Part shown: one piece after another, positions 1 through 9,284 of the stretch
How the letters are laid out: every line of letters begins with the position of its first letter
How positions within the stretch are numbered: the stretch's first letter is position 1
NCBI GenBank assembly: GCA_947494565.1
Contig: CANLVG010000007.1
Span: 248,001 to 312,000 of the forward strand
DNA: 64,000 nt
Source: an uncultured Flavobacteriaceae bacterium
GTDB lineage: Bacteria; Bacteroidota; Bacteroidia; Flavobacteriales; Flavobacteriaceae
Direction of reading: 5' to 3'
The notes under the pieces: generated by a model
Database searches by the model: none
The model's input: only the letters and a program-made list of their open reading frames with translations
Told to the model about the DNA's origin: nothing
Program-made: the position numbers and the translations under genes

Positions 1-112
1 AGTCATAAACGCTGGTTTCCTTTTCCGGTTTTGGAGGAATTTGAAACTGCGCGAGGGCCAATCCACAGAAAAAGAAGACGATGAGGTGTAAATTAACCTT
101 TAGATACCTCAT
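1..112 (-). CDS. TPM-domain secreted protein (YgcG type), N-terminal fragment
   Basis: Only the first 37 codons are in the window; the gene runs off the left edge. It begins with ATG at 112 and encodes a clear signal peptide (hydrophobic core VFFFCGLALA, then AQF) followed by the IPPKPEKETSVYD stretch that usually precedes a TPM domain in YgcG-type proteins. The start overlaps the end of the next TPM gene by 20 bases, so the two are translationally coupled in the lemA-TPM-TPM operon common in Flavobacteriaceae. The function of TPM proteins is not settled; roles in photosystem repair (plants) and membrane or envelope maintenance are reported for the family. Seen: signal peptide and motif. Inferred: the rest of the domain. 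Confidence 0.8.
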   Translation of the reverse strand, partial: MRYLKVNLHLIVFFFCGLALAQFQIPPKPEKETSVYD

Positions 113-530
113 TGCTCAGTTCATTTAGATCCCCATGCTGCCATGGAAAGTGTGCTTCAAGTTCTTTTCCCGCATTAAGGATTCCTGCTATGATGCCCTG
201 TTTGAAATTACCTTGGTGAAAATGCTCTTGAATGATATCTTTGGTCGTATTCCAAAAGTCTTGGGGTACCGCCTTGTCAATACCGCGGTCACCGTAAATT
301 ACAAACTTTCGATCATTGACCGCCACATAGAGAAGTACCCCATTTTCATCTTTGGTGTTGTCCATTTTAAGCAGGTGAAAAACCTCTTTGGCACGCTCAA
401 AATGGTCAAGTCTTGTATGGGATTCGATATGCACCCGAATTTCACCGGAGGTATTTTTTTCGGCCTCCAGTATGGCCTGAACAATGTCTTGTTCTTCCTC
501 CTCGCTTAAAAATTTTTCGACGCGCGACAT
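93..530 (-). CDS. TPM domain-containing protein (cytoplasmic, no signal peptide)
   Basis: 145 residues covering a single TPM domain: an N-terminal helix with the TSGEIRVHIESH strand, a central GVLLYVAVNDRKFVIYGDRG core and a C-terminal helical half ending near HFPW. There is no signal peptide or membrane segment, unlike the second TPM protein downstream. It starts 9 bases after the lemA stop and overlaps the next gene by 20 bases, so it is the middle gene of a lemA-TPM-YgcG operon. TPM domains fold like phosphatases in some plants, but enzymatic activity is not established for this type. The family call is strong; the cellular role is unknown. Confidence 0.9.
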   Translation of the reverse strand: MSRVEKFLSEEEEQDIVQAILEAEKNTSGEIRVHIESHTRLDHFERAKEVFHLLKMDNTKDENGVLLYVAVNDRKFVIYGDRGIDKAVPQDFWNTTKDIIQEHFHQGNFKQGIIAGILNAGKELEAHFPWQHGDLNELSNEVSKG

Positions 531-539
531 GAAGATCGA

Positions 540-1139
540 TTATTGAAAATCGAAATCTACGTCGGGTGCGTTTTCAGAGCCGGGGTCGGCCGAGTAGCGG
601 GCCATTTCTTCGAAACCGAATAGGCCTGCCAACAGTTTTCCGGGGAATTTGGTGGTATGAATATCGTAGATGTTCACCTGCTCATTGAAGCGATCGCGTG
701 CCACATTGATTCGGTTTTCCGTGCCCTCTAACTGTGATTGCAGATCTAGGAAATTTTGATTGGCCTTCAATTCGGGATAGCGCTCCACAACGACCATCAA
801 CTTGCTCAATGCACCCGTCAAGCCACTCTGTGCCTGTTGAAAGGCAGCCATGTTCTGAGGAGTTAGGTTGTTGGCATCAATGGAAGTAGAAGTGGCTTTT
901 GCCCTGGCCTCGATGACATCTTTCAGTGTACCTCTTTCAAAATCAGCAGCTCCTTGAACGGTCTTGACCAAATTGCCTATTAAATCGTTTCTGCGCTGGT
1001 ACGAGCTTTCGACATTCGACCAAGCGGTTTTGGCATTTGCCTCATAAGTGACCGCAGTATTATTAAAACCCACGGCCCATTGGTACAATCCTATTCCGAG
1101 AATCGCAACAACGATCAGTACAATCAATCCTTTTTTCAT
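540..1139 (-). CDS. lemA: LemA family protein
   Basis: 199 residues with one N-terminal membrane segment (residues about 4-21, LIVLIVVAILGIGLYQW) and a long helical body, which is the normal LemA plan and length. Characteristic segments are the YEANAKTAWSNVESSYQRRN stretch and the YPELKAN...FLDLQSQLEGTENRI region. LemA proteins are membrane-anchored with most of the chain outside the cytoplasm; their role is still poorly defined. It is the first gene of the operon with the two TPM genes downstream. It follows a merR-type gene by 61 bases, a gap that contains a small inverted repeat (1160-1179, ATTCTTG/CAAGAAT) that may be a weak terminator or operator. The symbol is by family, not by tested function. 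Confidence 0.92.
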   Translation of the reverse strand: MKKGLIVLIVVAILGIGLYQWAVGFNNTAVTYEANAKTAWSNVESSYQRRNDLIGNLVKTVQGAADFERGTLKDVIEARAKATSTSIDANNLTPQNMAAFQQAQSGLTGALSKLMVVVERYPELKANQNFLDLQSQLEGTENRINVARDRFNEQVNIYDIHTTKFPGKLLAGLFGFEEMARYSADPGSENAPDVDFDFQ

Positions 1140-1200
1140 AATCAGTGTTGTTTAATGTCATTCTTGCCGAAACAAGAATTTCTAGTGTTTACAATGGTAT

Positions 1201-1530
1201 TTATAGTTGTTCTTTGATTTTTACAAGTTCGGCCCGCACGCGCTGAAGTTTATCGATAATATCGAAATTGGTAAGGGTCTTTTGCTTGCTTTCCTTTAGA
1301 TGGGTCTTGGCCCCTTCGAGCGTGAAGCCACGTTCTTTTACGAGGTGATAGATAAGCTTGAGGTTTTTGATATCCTCAGGGGTGAATTTTCGGTTGCCCT
1401 TGGCATTTTTTTTTGGCTTTAACGCATCGAACTCTTTTTCCCAAAAACGGATCAGCGATGTATTGACATCAAAAGCCCTGGCGACTTCACCAATACCGTA
1501 ATAGCGTTTTTCGGGTAGCTCTACTTGCAT
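1201..1530 (-). CDS. MerR family transcriptional regulator
   Basis: 109 residues. The N-terminal half is a MerR winged helix-turn-helix (YYGIGEVARAFDVNTSLIRF, then the wing around NAKGNRKFTPEDI), followed by a dimerisation helix (TLEGAKTHLKE...). No cysteine cluster or effector domain follows, so it is a small MerR protein of the type that sits beside the M23 peptidase and alaS in many flavobacteria. Its ATG overlaps the stop of the upstream M23 gene (TAATG), so the two are coupled. Its target is unknown; the lemA-TPM genes directly downstream are candidates only by position. Confidence 0.9.
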   Translation of the reverse strand: MQVELPEKRYYGIGEVARAFDVNTSLIRFWEKEFDALKPKKNAKGNRKFTPEDIKNLKLIYHLVKERGFTLEGAKTHLKESKQKTLTNFDIIDKLQRVRAELVKIKEQL

Positions 1531-2507
1531 TAGTCCAGCGATTGATTTTCTTGATTTGCGTATTTCAGCATGTTCTCGAATTCCTCGGCGGTCAAACTGC
1601 CATAGTAGAAATTGATGGGATTGATCTTTTCCTTGTCCTTGAATACTTCATAGTGCAGGTGAGGCGCCTCCGATCGTCCGGTACTGCCCACAAACCCGAT
1701 CAAATCACCTCGTTTCACTTTTTGGCCCCTCTTGACGTTGTACTTGCTCAAATGGGCATAAAGACTAAGATAGCCATAGCCATGATCGATTCGGATATGC
1801 TTTCCGTACCCAGAGGAATTATTATCGGCCCTGGTCACTTTGCCATCTCCTGAGGCATAGATGGGCGTACCCTTTGGCGCTGTGAAATCCATACCCCAAT
1901 GCATTTTTCTTGCCTTGGTGAAGGGGTCGGAACGCCAACCATAACCTGAGGCCATTCGGGTGAGTTCATCATTGTTGATGGGCTGTATGGCCGGAATGGC
2001 AGCTAACAGTTTTTCTTTTTCAGCGGCCAATTTTGTAATCTCATCCAAAGACTTTGATTGAATGGTCATTTGTTTCTTGATGATATCCAAACGTTTGGTC
2101 GTAGCAATGACCATTTCCGAATTGTTGAAACCTTCGAGTGATTTATAGCGGTTGATACCTCCAAACCCGGCACGACGTTGTTCTTCAGGTATCGGATTTG
2201 CTTCAAAGTAAAGCCTGTAAATATTATTGTCGCGGTCCTCGATATTGGCCAGTACATATTCGATTTGCTCCATTTTCCTGTTGAGCAGTTCAAACTGAAG
2301 TTCGTAGTTTTTCAGTTCGCGGGCCAGAGAAAGTTCTCTAGGCGTGTTGATCAAATTGGTGTTCAGAAGTAAAATCAATCCTAAAAGTCCAAAAAGCAAA
2401 GAGCCCAGAAAAAACAAAGCAATATTTCGATAGCGGCGCGATTTATTGGTCTCTATCTTTCGGTAAGAGAGCGTGTCCGGATCGTAATAGTACTTTACTT
2501 TAGACAT
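1530..2507 (-). CDS. M23 family metallopeptidase (LytM/DipM-type), membrane anchored
   Basis: 325 residues. A short cytoplasmic N-terminus is followed by one membrane segment (about residues 29-48), a coiled-coil-like helical region (about 55-175) and a C-terminal M23 domain (about 185-300). The zinc and catalytic residues are visible: HWGMD (His203, Asp207), AHLS (His252) and HLHYE (His283, His285). The family cleaves peptide cross-links in peptidoglycan, or activates amidases when degenerate; here the site is complete, so an active endopeptidase in the periplasm is likely. It is divergent from alaS and coupled to the merR gene downstream (TAATG overlap). Confidence 0.93.
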   Translation of the reverse strand: MSKVKYYYDPDTLSYRKIETNKSRRYRNIALFFLGSLLFGLLGLILLLNTNLINTPRELSLARELKNYELQFELLNRKMEQIEYVLANIEDRDNNIYRLYFEANPIPEEQRRAGFGGINRYKSLEGFNNSEMVIATTKRLDIIKKQMTIQSKSLDEITKLAAEKEKLLAAIPAIQPINNDELTRMASGYGWRSDPFTKARKMHWGMDFTAPKGTPIYASGDGKVTRADNNSSGYGKHIRIDHGYGYLSLYAHLSKYNVKRGQKVKRGDLIGFVGSTGRSEAPHLHYEVFKDKEKINPINFYYGSLTAEEFENMLKYANQENQSLD

Positions 2508-2522
2508 GAATGTATTTTATTC

Positions 2523-2530
2523 TATTTTTG
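2523..2530 (+). promoter_or_regulatory. Candidate alaS promoter, -7 box
   Basis: TATTTTTG followed by TGCA matches the Bacteroidota TANNTTTG -7 element. It would give an alaS leader of roughly 75 bases. The -33 half is only TTTA (2498-2501), so support is partial. Confidence 0.4.
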
Positions 2531-2553
2531 TGCATTCGTTTTAACAGAACAAA

Positions 2554-2579
2554 CAAATATAAAAATTGTTTTGTACAAA
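2554..2579 (-). promoter_or_regulatory. Candidate promoter of the M23-merR unit
   Basis: On the minus strand TATATTTG (2561-2554) matches the Bacteroidota -7 consensus TANNTTTG, about 47 bases before the M23 start. An upstream TTTG (2579-2576) is closer than the usual 19-21 base spacing, so only the -7 box is convincing. Confidence 0.4.
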
Positions 2580-2611
2580 CCGTTAATTTTTGTCAAACCT
2601 TAGCATTTTCT

Positions 2612-5227
2612 ATGAATTCCAAAGAAATCAGGAAGCGGTTTTTGAACTTTTTCGAAGGGAAAGAACATAAGATCGTGGCCTCTGCGCCCATGGTCATCAA
2701 AGATGATCCCACCTTGATGTTCACCAATGCCGGAATGAACCAATTCAAGGAGTTTTTTCTTGGGAACACGAGTTCAAAACACAAGCGTATCGCGGATAGC
2801 CAAAAGTGCCTTCGCGTAAGCGGAAAGCACAATGATCTGGAGGAGGTAGGCAAAGATACCTATCATCATACGATGTTCGAGATGCTGGGGAATTGGAGTT
2901 TTGGTGATTACTTTAAAAAAGAAGCCATAGCATGGGCCTGGGAGTTTCTCACCGAGGTCTGTGAAATCGATAAAGATAGTCTCTATGTTTCCGTTTTTGA
3001 AGGAAGTGATGATGCCGATGATCTAGCAATGGATTCGGAAGCTTTTGATTTATGGAAGGCCATCGTGCCCGAAGACCGCATCATCATGGGCAATAAAAAG
3101 GACAACTTTTGGGAGATGGGTGATCAGGGCCCATGCGGACCTTGTTCGGAAATACATGTCGATATTCGTTCGAAGGAAGAAAAGGCCAAAGTACCTGGAG
3201 CTTCTTTGGTGAACGAAGACCATCCGTTGGTTGTTGAGATATGGAACCTGGTCTTCATGCAATACAACAGAAAGGCGGACGGAAAGTTGGAAACCTTGCC
3301 TGCAAGGCACGTCGATACCGGAATGGGTTTCGAACGACTTTGTATGGTGCTACAAAATGTGGAATCGAACTACGACACGGATGTTTTTACCCCGATAATT
3401 CGTGAAATAGAGACGATCACGAATTCGAAATACGGCCAAGCCGAGGATACCGATATCGCGATTCGGGTTATCGCAGACCATATCAGGGCGGTCTCCTTTT
3501 CCATTGCGGATGGTCAACTGCCCAGCAATACTGGGGCGGGATATGTGATTCGCAGAATTTTACGGAGGGCCATACGTTACGGATTCACTTTTTTGGATAC
3601 AAAAGGGCCATTCATGTTTCGTTTGGTCAGAGTGCTGACCGATACTATGGGCGATGCCTTTGCAGAGTTAAAGGAGCAGCACCAACTTATCGAGAACGTT
3701 ATCAAGGAAGAGGAGCATTCGTTCTTGAAAACCTTGGAACAAGGGTTGGTGTTGTTAGATAGCGTTATTGTCAATACCCAAGGGAAACTGGTAGATGGCC
3801 GAAAAGCATTTGAACTCTACGACACCTATGGTTTTCCGATCGATCTTACCGCTTTGATTTTGCAAGAAAAGGGGTATGAATTGGACGAAAGCGGTTTTAA
3901 GACCGCAATGCAGGAGCAAAAAAGCCGATCGAAATCGGCGTCTCAAATTTCAAAGGAGGATTGGATCGTTCTTCTTGACGATGTGGAGCAAGAATTTGTT
4001 GGGTATGATGTCTTGGAAGCTGATGTGACCCTCGTAAAGTATCGGAAAGTGACTTCTAAAAAAGATGGAGAACACTATCAAATGGTATTCAATTTGACCC
4101 CGTTTTATGCTGAAGGCGGTGGTCAGGTCGGTGACAAGGGCTATTTGGAATCCCCAAATGGTGATGTCGTCTATATCATCGATACCAAGAAGGAGAACAA
4201 TGAGGTCGTTCACTTTTCAAAGAACCTTCCCAAGAAGACAGGCGAGACCTTTAAAGCTTCCGTAGATAAAAAACAACGTTGGCGAACCGAGGCGAACCAT
4301 ACAGCTACACACTTGCTGCACCAAGCGTTGCGAGAGGTTCTTGGAACCCATGTAGAGCAAAAAGGGTCGGCTGTACATTCGAAATACCTGCGTTTCGATT
4401 TTTCGCACTATGCTAAACTGACTGTTGACGAGTTACGGGAGGTAGAGAACTTCGTCAATGCGCGAATTGCGGGTCAATTGCCTTTTGAGGAAAACAGGAG
4501 TGTTCCTATGAAAGAGGCCTTGGCGCAAGGGGCCATGGCTTTATTCGGGGAAAAATATGGAGACGCTGTGCGCACCGTTCGTTTTGGTCAGTCTATTGAA
4601 CTCTGCGGAGGTACACATGTAAAAAATACCGCTGACATATGGCATTTTAAAATCCGGTCGGAAGGAGCAGTAGCAGCCGGGATCCGTAGAATCGAGGCCA
4701 TAACCTCCGATGCGGTAAAGGATTTCTATTTTGAGAACAATCGTGTGTTGTATGAAATAAAAGACCTGTTGAATAACGCACAAGATCCGCTGAAAGCCGT
4801 TACTTCATTGCAAGAAGAAAACATCAAGCTCAAGAAAGAGGTAGAGCAGTTACTAAAGGACAAGGCGAAGAACCTAAAAGGAGATTTGGTAAACGAACTG
4901 GAAGATTGCAACGGGATTCAATTTTTGGCCAAGAAGGTGGATTTGGATGCTGGTGGAATCAAAGACCTTTGCTTTGAGATGGGGCAGAATAGAAACGACC
5001 TGTTTTTGCTCTTTGCGACCGAACAGAACGGAAAAGCCCTATTGTCTTGTTACATTTCCAAGGAAGTGGTAGCCGCTAAAGAGCTGAATGCCGGCACCAT
5101 AGTTCGAGAACTGGGCAAGTTCATTCAAGGTGGAGGTGGAGGACAGCCTTTTTTTGCTACTGCGGGAGGTAAGAATCCCGGTGGTATTGCCGAGGCCTTG
5201 GATAAGGTAAAAGAATATCTTCAATAA
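2612..5227 (+). CDS. alaS: Alanine--tRNA ligase
   Basis: Charges tRNA-Ala in the cytoplasm. From ATG 2612 the product has 871 residues, the usual length. An in-frame reading extends upstream to 2510, but the family N-terminus is [19 protein letters not shown], so the ATG at 2612 is preferred. Domains in order: class II catalytic core (motif around [39 protein letters not shown]), tRNA recognition helices, the editing domain with zinc-type motifs [13 protein letters not shown] (HxxxH) and CGGTHV (CxxxH), and a C-terminal DHHA1 domain ending in the glycine-rich [14 protein letters not shown]. Divergent from the M23 peptidase gene, a conserved neighbourhood in Flavobacteriaceae. Confidence 0.97.
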   Translation: MNSKEIRKRFLNFFEGKEHKIVASAPMVIKDDPTLMFTNAGMNQFKEFFLGNTSSKHKRIADSQKCLRVSGKHNDLEEVGKDTYHHTMFEMLGNWSFGDYFKKEAIAWAWEFLTEVCEIDKDSLYVSVFEGSDDADDLAMDSEAFDLWKAIVPEDRIIMGNKKDNFWEMGDQGPCGPCSEIHVDIRSKEEKAKVPGASLVNEDHPLVVEIWNLVFMQYNRKADGKLETLPARHVDTGMGFERLCMVLQNVESNYDTDVFTPIIREIETITNSKYGQAEDTDIAIRVIADHIRAVSFSIADGQLPSNTGAGYVIRRILRRAIRYGFTFLDTKGPFMFRLVRVLTDTMGDAFAELKEQHQLIENVIKEEEHSFLKTLEQGLVLLDSVIVNTQGKLVDGRKAFELYDTYGFPIDLTALILQEKGYELDESGFKTAMQEQKSRSKSASQISKEDWIVLLDDVEQEFVGYDVLEADVTLVKYRKVTSKKDGEHYQMVFNLTPFYAEGGGQVGDKGYLESPNGDVVYIIDTKKENNEVVHFSKNLPKKTGETFKASVDKKQRWRTEANHTATHLLHQALREVLGTHVEQKGSAVHSKYLRFDFSHYAKLTVDELREVENFVNARIAGQLPFEENRSVPMKEALAQGAMALFGEKYGDAVRTVRFGQSIELCGGTHVKNTADIWHFKIRSEGAVAAGIRRIEAITSDAVKDFYFENNRVLYEIKDLLNNAQDPLKAVTSLQEENIKLKKEVEQLLKDKAKNLKGDLVNELEDCNGIQFLAKKVDLDAGGIKDLCFEMGQNRNDLFLLFATEQNGKALLSCYISKEVVAAKELNAGTIVRELGKFIQGGGGGQPFFATAGGKNPGGIAEALDKVKEYLQ

Positions 5228-5261
5228 GACTTGGGATTTTTGAGTCCTAGAAGGTGCTCGT

Positions 5262-6086
5262 TTATTCGTTCCAAACCGAAGTTTTAAGCCACGAAATGGC
5301 ATCTTCGAGGTATGGGAGGTAATTACAGGGTTCCCCATGGGTCAAACCTGTGGCTTGTACCAAAGTGACATCACTACCGACACTTAAGGATTGTTCAACA
5401 TAGGTTTCGGTATTGGTATATGGGAACAATTCATCCAATTCACCCTGGATCGCATATATAGGAATTTCCGTTCTTTGAAGAAGCCCATTTTCATAGGATA
5501 GGCCATATGCCGTAGCCATGGGTATTCCGGCCGAAAACAGTTCGGGGTATTCGTCCGATAAAAACCAACTCCCATTGCCTCCATCACTGTATCCGGTGAC
5601 AACCACCCTTTCCGAGTCGACCTGTAGATATTTTAGCGCAAAATCAATGAGATTGACGACCTGCCATTGGTTCAACGCATCATACCATAGGAGGCCCTTC
5701 GAATTCGGACTTAAGATATATGCCTTCATGTCTTTCAAGGCGGGTTCTATCAAACAAGCCGTTCCCTTATGTGCATCCGCTCTTAGCGTAAGGGCCCCAC
5801 CATGAAGATTTACGAAGAGCGGAACCGTTTCATTATCCAATACTTCAGGGGCAATGATCCGGAAATCCCAGGTTTGATTGTTCGCAATACGAATTGAAAA
5901 ATCATTAATGCCCGTTTCAATAGTAAGTTTGGCGAATTCTTCTTCAATTTCTTCAAGGGTCAGCGGTGGAAATTCCACAGTTTCAGGAATAGGCACCGTC
6001 TTATTCTCCAAAAAGCTATCACTGCAGCCAAGAAGGAGTACGCCGAGATAGGCTAAAAATAGCAGTACTTTTACGTTTTGCTTCAT
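5262..6086 (-). CDS. Alpha/beta-hydrolase esterase, lipoprotein
   Basis: 274 residues. An SPII signal peptide ends in LLLG-Cys21, so it is probably a lipoprotein. The mature part is an alpha/beta hydrolase of the feruloyl-esterase/PHB-depolymerase type: an oxyanion HGG (LHGGA, about 95-99), the nucleophile elbow GYSDGG (Ser167) and a late histidine in LTHGEPC (about 250). Such enzymes cleave ester bonds in polysaccharide side chains or polyesters; the exact substrate cannot be read. It is convergent with alaS, with only 34 bases between the stops, and divergent from the GSCFA gene. Confident as a hydrolase, not as to substrate. Confidence 0.82.
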   Translation of the reverse strand: MKQNVKVLLFLAYLGVLLLGCSDSFLENKTVPIPETVEFPPLTLEEIEEEFAKLTIETGINDFSIRIANNQTWDFRIIAPEVLDNETVPLFVNLHGGALTLRADAHKGTACLIEPALKDMKAYILSPNSKGLLWYDALNQWQVVNLIDFALKYLQVDSERVVVTGYSDGGNGSWFLSDEYPELFSAGIPMATAYGLSYENGLLQRTEIPIYAIQGELDELFPYTNTETYVEQSLSVGSDVTLVQATGLTHGEPCNYLPYLEDAISWLKTSVWNE

Positions 6087-6197
6087 AGGTTGATCGGTGT
6101 TGAATGTAGTGAAGATACAATATTCTATCCTAGTGTGTTAGTAGGGAATGTTAATTTAAAAACGGCCATACGCCTATGAATACTCCATAATGAAGAT

Positions 6198-6205
6198 TAA
6201 GTTTG
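6198..6205 (+). promoter_or_regulatory. Candidate promoter -7 box for the GSCFA gene
   Basis: TAAGTTTG fits TANNTTTG and lies 28 bases before the ATG at 6234. No clear -33 TTTG is visible at the expected distance. Confidence 0.35.
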
Positions 6206-6233
6206 TATTTTTCAAGAAGCAGTTTTCATAGCG

Positions 6234-7199
6234 ATGAAATTACAGACCACCATACCGTTGAAACCGGTCATTACTCAGATTGATTATACGAGCGCTATAG
6301 TGCTACTGGGGTCCTGTTTTTCCGAAAACATGGGATGCAAATTGGAGTATTTCAAATTTCAGTCGTTGCAAAACCCATTCGGAATTCTGTTTCATCCGTT
6401 AGCCATTGAAAATTTGATTGCAAAAGCCGTTCAAAAGAAAGCATTTTCAGAGGAGGATATTTTCTTTTTAAATGAGCGCTGGCATTGCTTTGACGCGCAT
6501 TCCGAATTGAGTGACCCGTCTTCAGAAAAATTACTTCAAAAACTAAATCAGGGTCTTCAGGAAACGAATCAACAAATCAACAGATCAACCCATATCATTA
6601 TTACACTTGGAACAGCATGGGTGTATCGAAAAAAGGAATCCAACTCGATTGTGGCAAATTGCCATAAAGTTCCGCAACAGGAGTTTTCAAAAGAGTTGTT
6701 AAACGTTGAGGAAATTCGGAAGGGTTTAGAAAACATTGTGAACTTGATAGGTTCACTTAATGAAAAAGCGCAAGTAATTTTCACCATTTCTCCTGTTAGA
6801 CATCTAAAGGATGGGTTTGTGGAAAACCAAAGAAGCAAGGCGCACTTAATAACGGCAATTCATGATTTCCTGTCATTTCGAGCGCAGTCGAGCAACTGTA
6901 CCTATTTTCCATCATACGAAATCCAAATGGACGAACTCCGTGATTACCGTTTCTATACATCGGATATGGTGCATCCAAATCAGCTGGCAGTGGATTATAT
7001 CTGGGAAAAATTTAAAGAAGTCTGGATTTCCCCAGAAGTATATCCGATTATGAACAAGGTGGAGGCCGTTCAAAAAGGACTAGAGCACCGGCCTTTTAAT
7101 CCCGATTCCGAACAGCATCAACAGTTTTTGAAGTCTTTGAACGAGAAAATTAAGTATCTTCAAGACCGGTATTTCCATATGAAATTTATAACTACCTAA
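6234..7199 (+). CDS. GSCFA domain-containing protein
   Basis: 321 residues built on one GSCFA domain, named after the motif seen here as GSCFS (residues 26-30). Other family features are the NPFG stretch after it, a TLGTAWVY strand near residue 125 and the DMVHPNQLAVDYIWEKF segment near 245. GSCFA proteins are related to SGNH/GDSL-type hydrolases and are widespread in Bacteroidota, but no reaction has been assigned that I know of. No signal peptide, so probably cytoplasmic. Its base composition drops in places to AT-rich codons, but not enough to argue for transfer. Confidence 0.88.
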   Translation: MKLQTTIPLKPVITQIDYTSAIVLLGSCFSENMGCKLEYFKFQSLQNPFGILFHPLAIENLIAKAVQKKAFSEEDIFFLNERWHCFDAHSELSDPSSEKLLQKLNQGLQETNQQINRSTHIIITLGTAWVYRKKESNSIVANCHKVPQQEFSKELLNVEEIRKGLENIVNLIGSLNEKAQVIFTISPVRHLKDGFVENQRSKAHLITAIHDFLSFRAQSSNCTYFPSYEIQMDELRDYRFYTSDMVHPNQLAVDYIWEKFKEVWISPEVYPIMNKVEAVQKGLEHRPFNPDSEQHQQFLKSLNEKIKYLQDRYFHMKFITT

Positions 7200-7266
7200 A
7201 GGCAAACAGGCGCGTGACTTAAGATAGGCCTCATGTCCATTACAGTATAGATAAACCCCCTAGCGT

Positions 7267-7878
7267 ATGAAAAAAGTAGTAGCTGGTATGCTGATTACCT
7301 TGTCAGGAGTCCTCATTTTCCGTTCTTGCGCAGCCGATAAAAAGCAGGAATCCATCCTTCAAGAGAATACCATGCTGATTCAACAGCAAATTTCGAATGT
7401 TTCGAAGCTGATCGTTACGGAAGGTCATTTTGCGGAAGTATACAACTACAAAGATTCACAAGAATTATTCGGGCCGCTGATTACCGCGGACAAAAAGGCC
7501 TTGGTCGTTGTCAATGCCGAAGTAGCTATCGCCTATGATTTGAGCCAAATCGATTTCGTGGTAGACGAGGTGAATAGAACACTTTATGTAAAGAGCATTC
7601 CAGAACCCGAAATCAAGATCAGTCCCGATTTTGAATACTATGATGTGACTGCCGATTATCTAAATCCTTTTGGTGCTTCCGATTACAATAAGATCAAGAA
7701 GAATATCAATGCTTCTTTATTAAAAAAAATCGAAGCTTCAAACCTAAAAGGGAATGCCCAAAACCGTCTGTTGAGCGAGCTTCAAAAGTTTTATGTGTTG
7801 ACAAATTCCTTGAATTGGACATTGGTTTATAAAGATCAACCCATCGATAATTTCGAGAAGCTCCAGTTCAGGGATTGA
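7267..7878 (+). CDS. DUF4230 domain-containing protein
   Basis: 203 residues. An N-terminal hydrophobic segment (about residues 4-20, ending FRSC) anchors or exports the protein. The rest matches DUF4230: VTEGHFAEVYNYKDS, ELFGPLITADKKALVVVNAEV and the YLNPFGASDYNKIKK...ASLLKKIEASNL block. Function unknown; the family is common in Bacteroidota and Firmicutes. It follows the GSCFA gene by 67 bases and may be cotranscribed. Its 3' end overlaps the 3' end of the convergent CE15 esterase gene by 11 bases. Confidence 0.85.
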   Translation: MKKVVAGMLITLSGVLIFRSCAADKKQESILQENTMLIQQQISNVSKLIVTEGHFAEVYNYKDSQELFGPLITADKKALVVVNAEVAIAYDLSQIDFVVDEVNRTLYVKSIPEPEIKISPDFEYYDVTADYLNPFGASDYNKIKKNINASLLKKIEASNLKGNAQNRLLSELQKFYVLTNSLNWTLVYKDQPIDNFEKLQFRD

Positions 7879-9142
7879 TGTTGAACATCTTATGGGCCCA
7901 TATGAGATACTGTTCCCAATCATACTCCGTTACATCATGCTTTCCGGCTCTTAAGTGATAAGCGACTGTGTTTTGTATCGGTTGTTGTATTTCGGGTAGT
8001 TGCGCTTCCGAAATTCCCTTTTTATGAAATAGTTCGTATACTTTTGATGTATGGTATGCCGATAAAAACTCCCCTTGGGGGTCTGCCCACTGGTCTTCTT
8101 TGGCACTGGCCACATATAAGGGTCTTGGGGCGACGAGCGCGAGCAAGAGGTGTTGATCCACCGGTAGGGCTTCTTCGTTGTTGTTGTACCCCTTGAAATT
8201 ATGACAAAACCAATGTGGAAATTGGGTGTTGATAACGTTGATGGTCTCTCCGAATCTACGTTTGGACAGCGCCGCTCCGCCACAACCTGAATTATTGCTG
8301 ATTGCGCCTGCGAACCTTTGGTCACTTGCCGCCGCCCATAACGCCGCCTTGCCCAGACGGGAATGGCCGAACACGATTACTTTTGTCGGATCGATAGCGT
8401 CATCCGTAAGTAGGTAATCAAGAGCCTTGCTATACCCAAAGGCCCAAGCCGAAAGACTTCCCCATTCGTCACGTTTCGGTCGCTCTTGTCCTTTTTCGTA
8501 AAATAGCGCATGAATACCGTCGTTCATATCACTCTTGTCCGGGTCAATTTCCCCATAATAGATTGTCGCCAAACCAAAACCTTTTTCGATGATATTGTCA
8601 ATGGCCCAACGATGGGCCCTACCCCCTCGAGAAGCGGCGGTAAGCTGGTGATTGTCGATGTTTAGCGACGCGTTGTTCATTGACCAGGCGTTGGATATCA
8701 ATACCTCGTCCTCCGCTGTGACGGTGTGATTTCCATGAAAATTATAGCCTAAAAAAACAGGAATTTTAGACGCTCCTTTAGGCAAATAGATGAGCAGGGT
8801 AAAGCGAATCGATTTTCCATTCTTCCGAAGTGTAATTTCGACCTGCTTTCTCAGGGCTTTTCCGCCCAAGGCGTTATTGCCTTCCTCCAGAGTCTTGAAA
8901 GTGACCTTATCAAGCGGCCCGGGGACCTTACCATATACTTTTCTTTCGAAGAATTCATAAACTTCAGGCCTCCGTTTGGTATCCCATTCCTGGGGAGTAC
9001 TGATTCGCTCCCCAGAAAAAGTGGTTAGGGGCTCTGGCACCTTGAATTCAGGTACTTTGGTTTCTTCATAATTGATATCGAATTGGGCAGATGACATAGC
9101 GCAGAGAAAAAAGGCAATTGAACATTGAACGAACACTTTCAT
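7868..9142 (-). CDS. Glucuronoyl esterase-like alpha/beta hydrolase (CE15 family)
   Basis: About 424 residues from the ATG at 9142, which gives a clean signal peptide (MKVFVQ...LCAMSSAQ); an in-frame ATG at 9163 adds seven residues and is less signal-like. The nucleophile elbow GHSRLGKAALWAA and the following SNNSGCGGAAL segment are hallmarks of carbohydrate esterase family 15, and HWFCHNFKGY carries a conserved active-site region. CE15 enzymes split the ester between 4-O-methyl-glucuronic acid of xylan and lignin or related alcohols; marine members may act on algal glucuronans. Secreted to the periplasm or outside. Single gene, not in a polysaccharide utilisation locus here. Good family support, substrate open. 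Confidence 0.85.
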   Translation of the reverse strand: MKVFVQCSIAFFLCAMSSAQFDINYEETKVPEFKVPEPLTTFSGERISTPQEWDTKRRPEVYEFFERKVYGKVPGPLDKVTFKTLEEGNNALGGKALRKQVEITLRKNGKSIRFTLLIYLPKGASKIPVFLGYNFHGNHTVTAEDEVLISNAWSMNNASLNIDNHQLTAASRGGRAHRWAIDNIIEKGFGLATIYYGEIDPDKSDMNDGIHALFYEKGQERPKRDEWGSLSAWAFGYSKALDYLLTDDAIDPTKVIVFGHSRLGKAALWAAASDQRFAGAISNNSGCGGAALSKRRFGETINVINTQFPHWFCHNFKGYNNNEEALPVDQHLLLALVAPRPLYVASAKEDQWADPQGEFLSAYHTSKVYELFHKKGISEAQLPEIQQPIQNTVAYHLRAGKHDVTEYDWEQYLIWAHKMFNINP

Positions 9143-9284
9143 GTACATGATTTTGAGTCCCATTAAAATACTGTTTTTCCTCGAATTACCGGTATGGAAT
9201 GGGCGATTACCCTAAAATCGAAACGGTGTTACCCGTACAGTCGCTGAATTGTAGTACATTCATGGGGAATCAAAACCACAACCC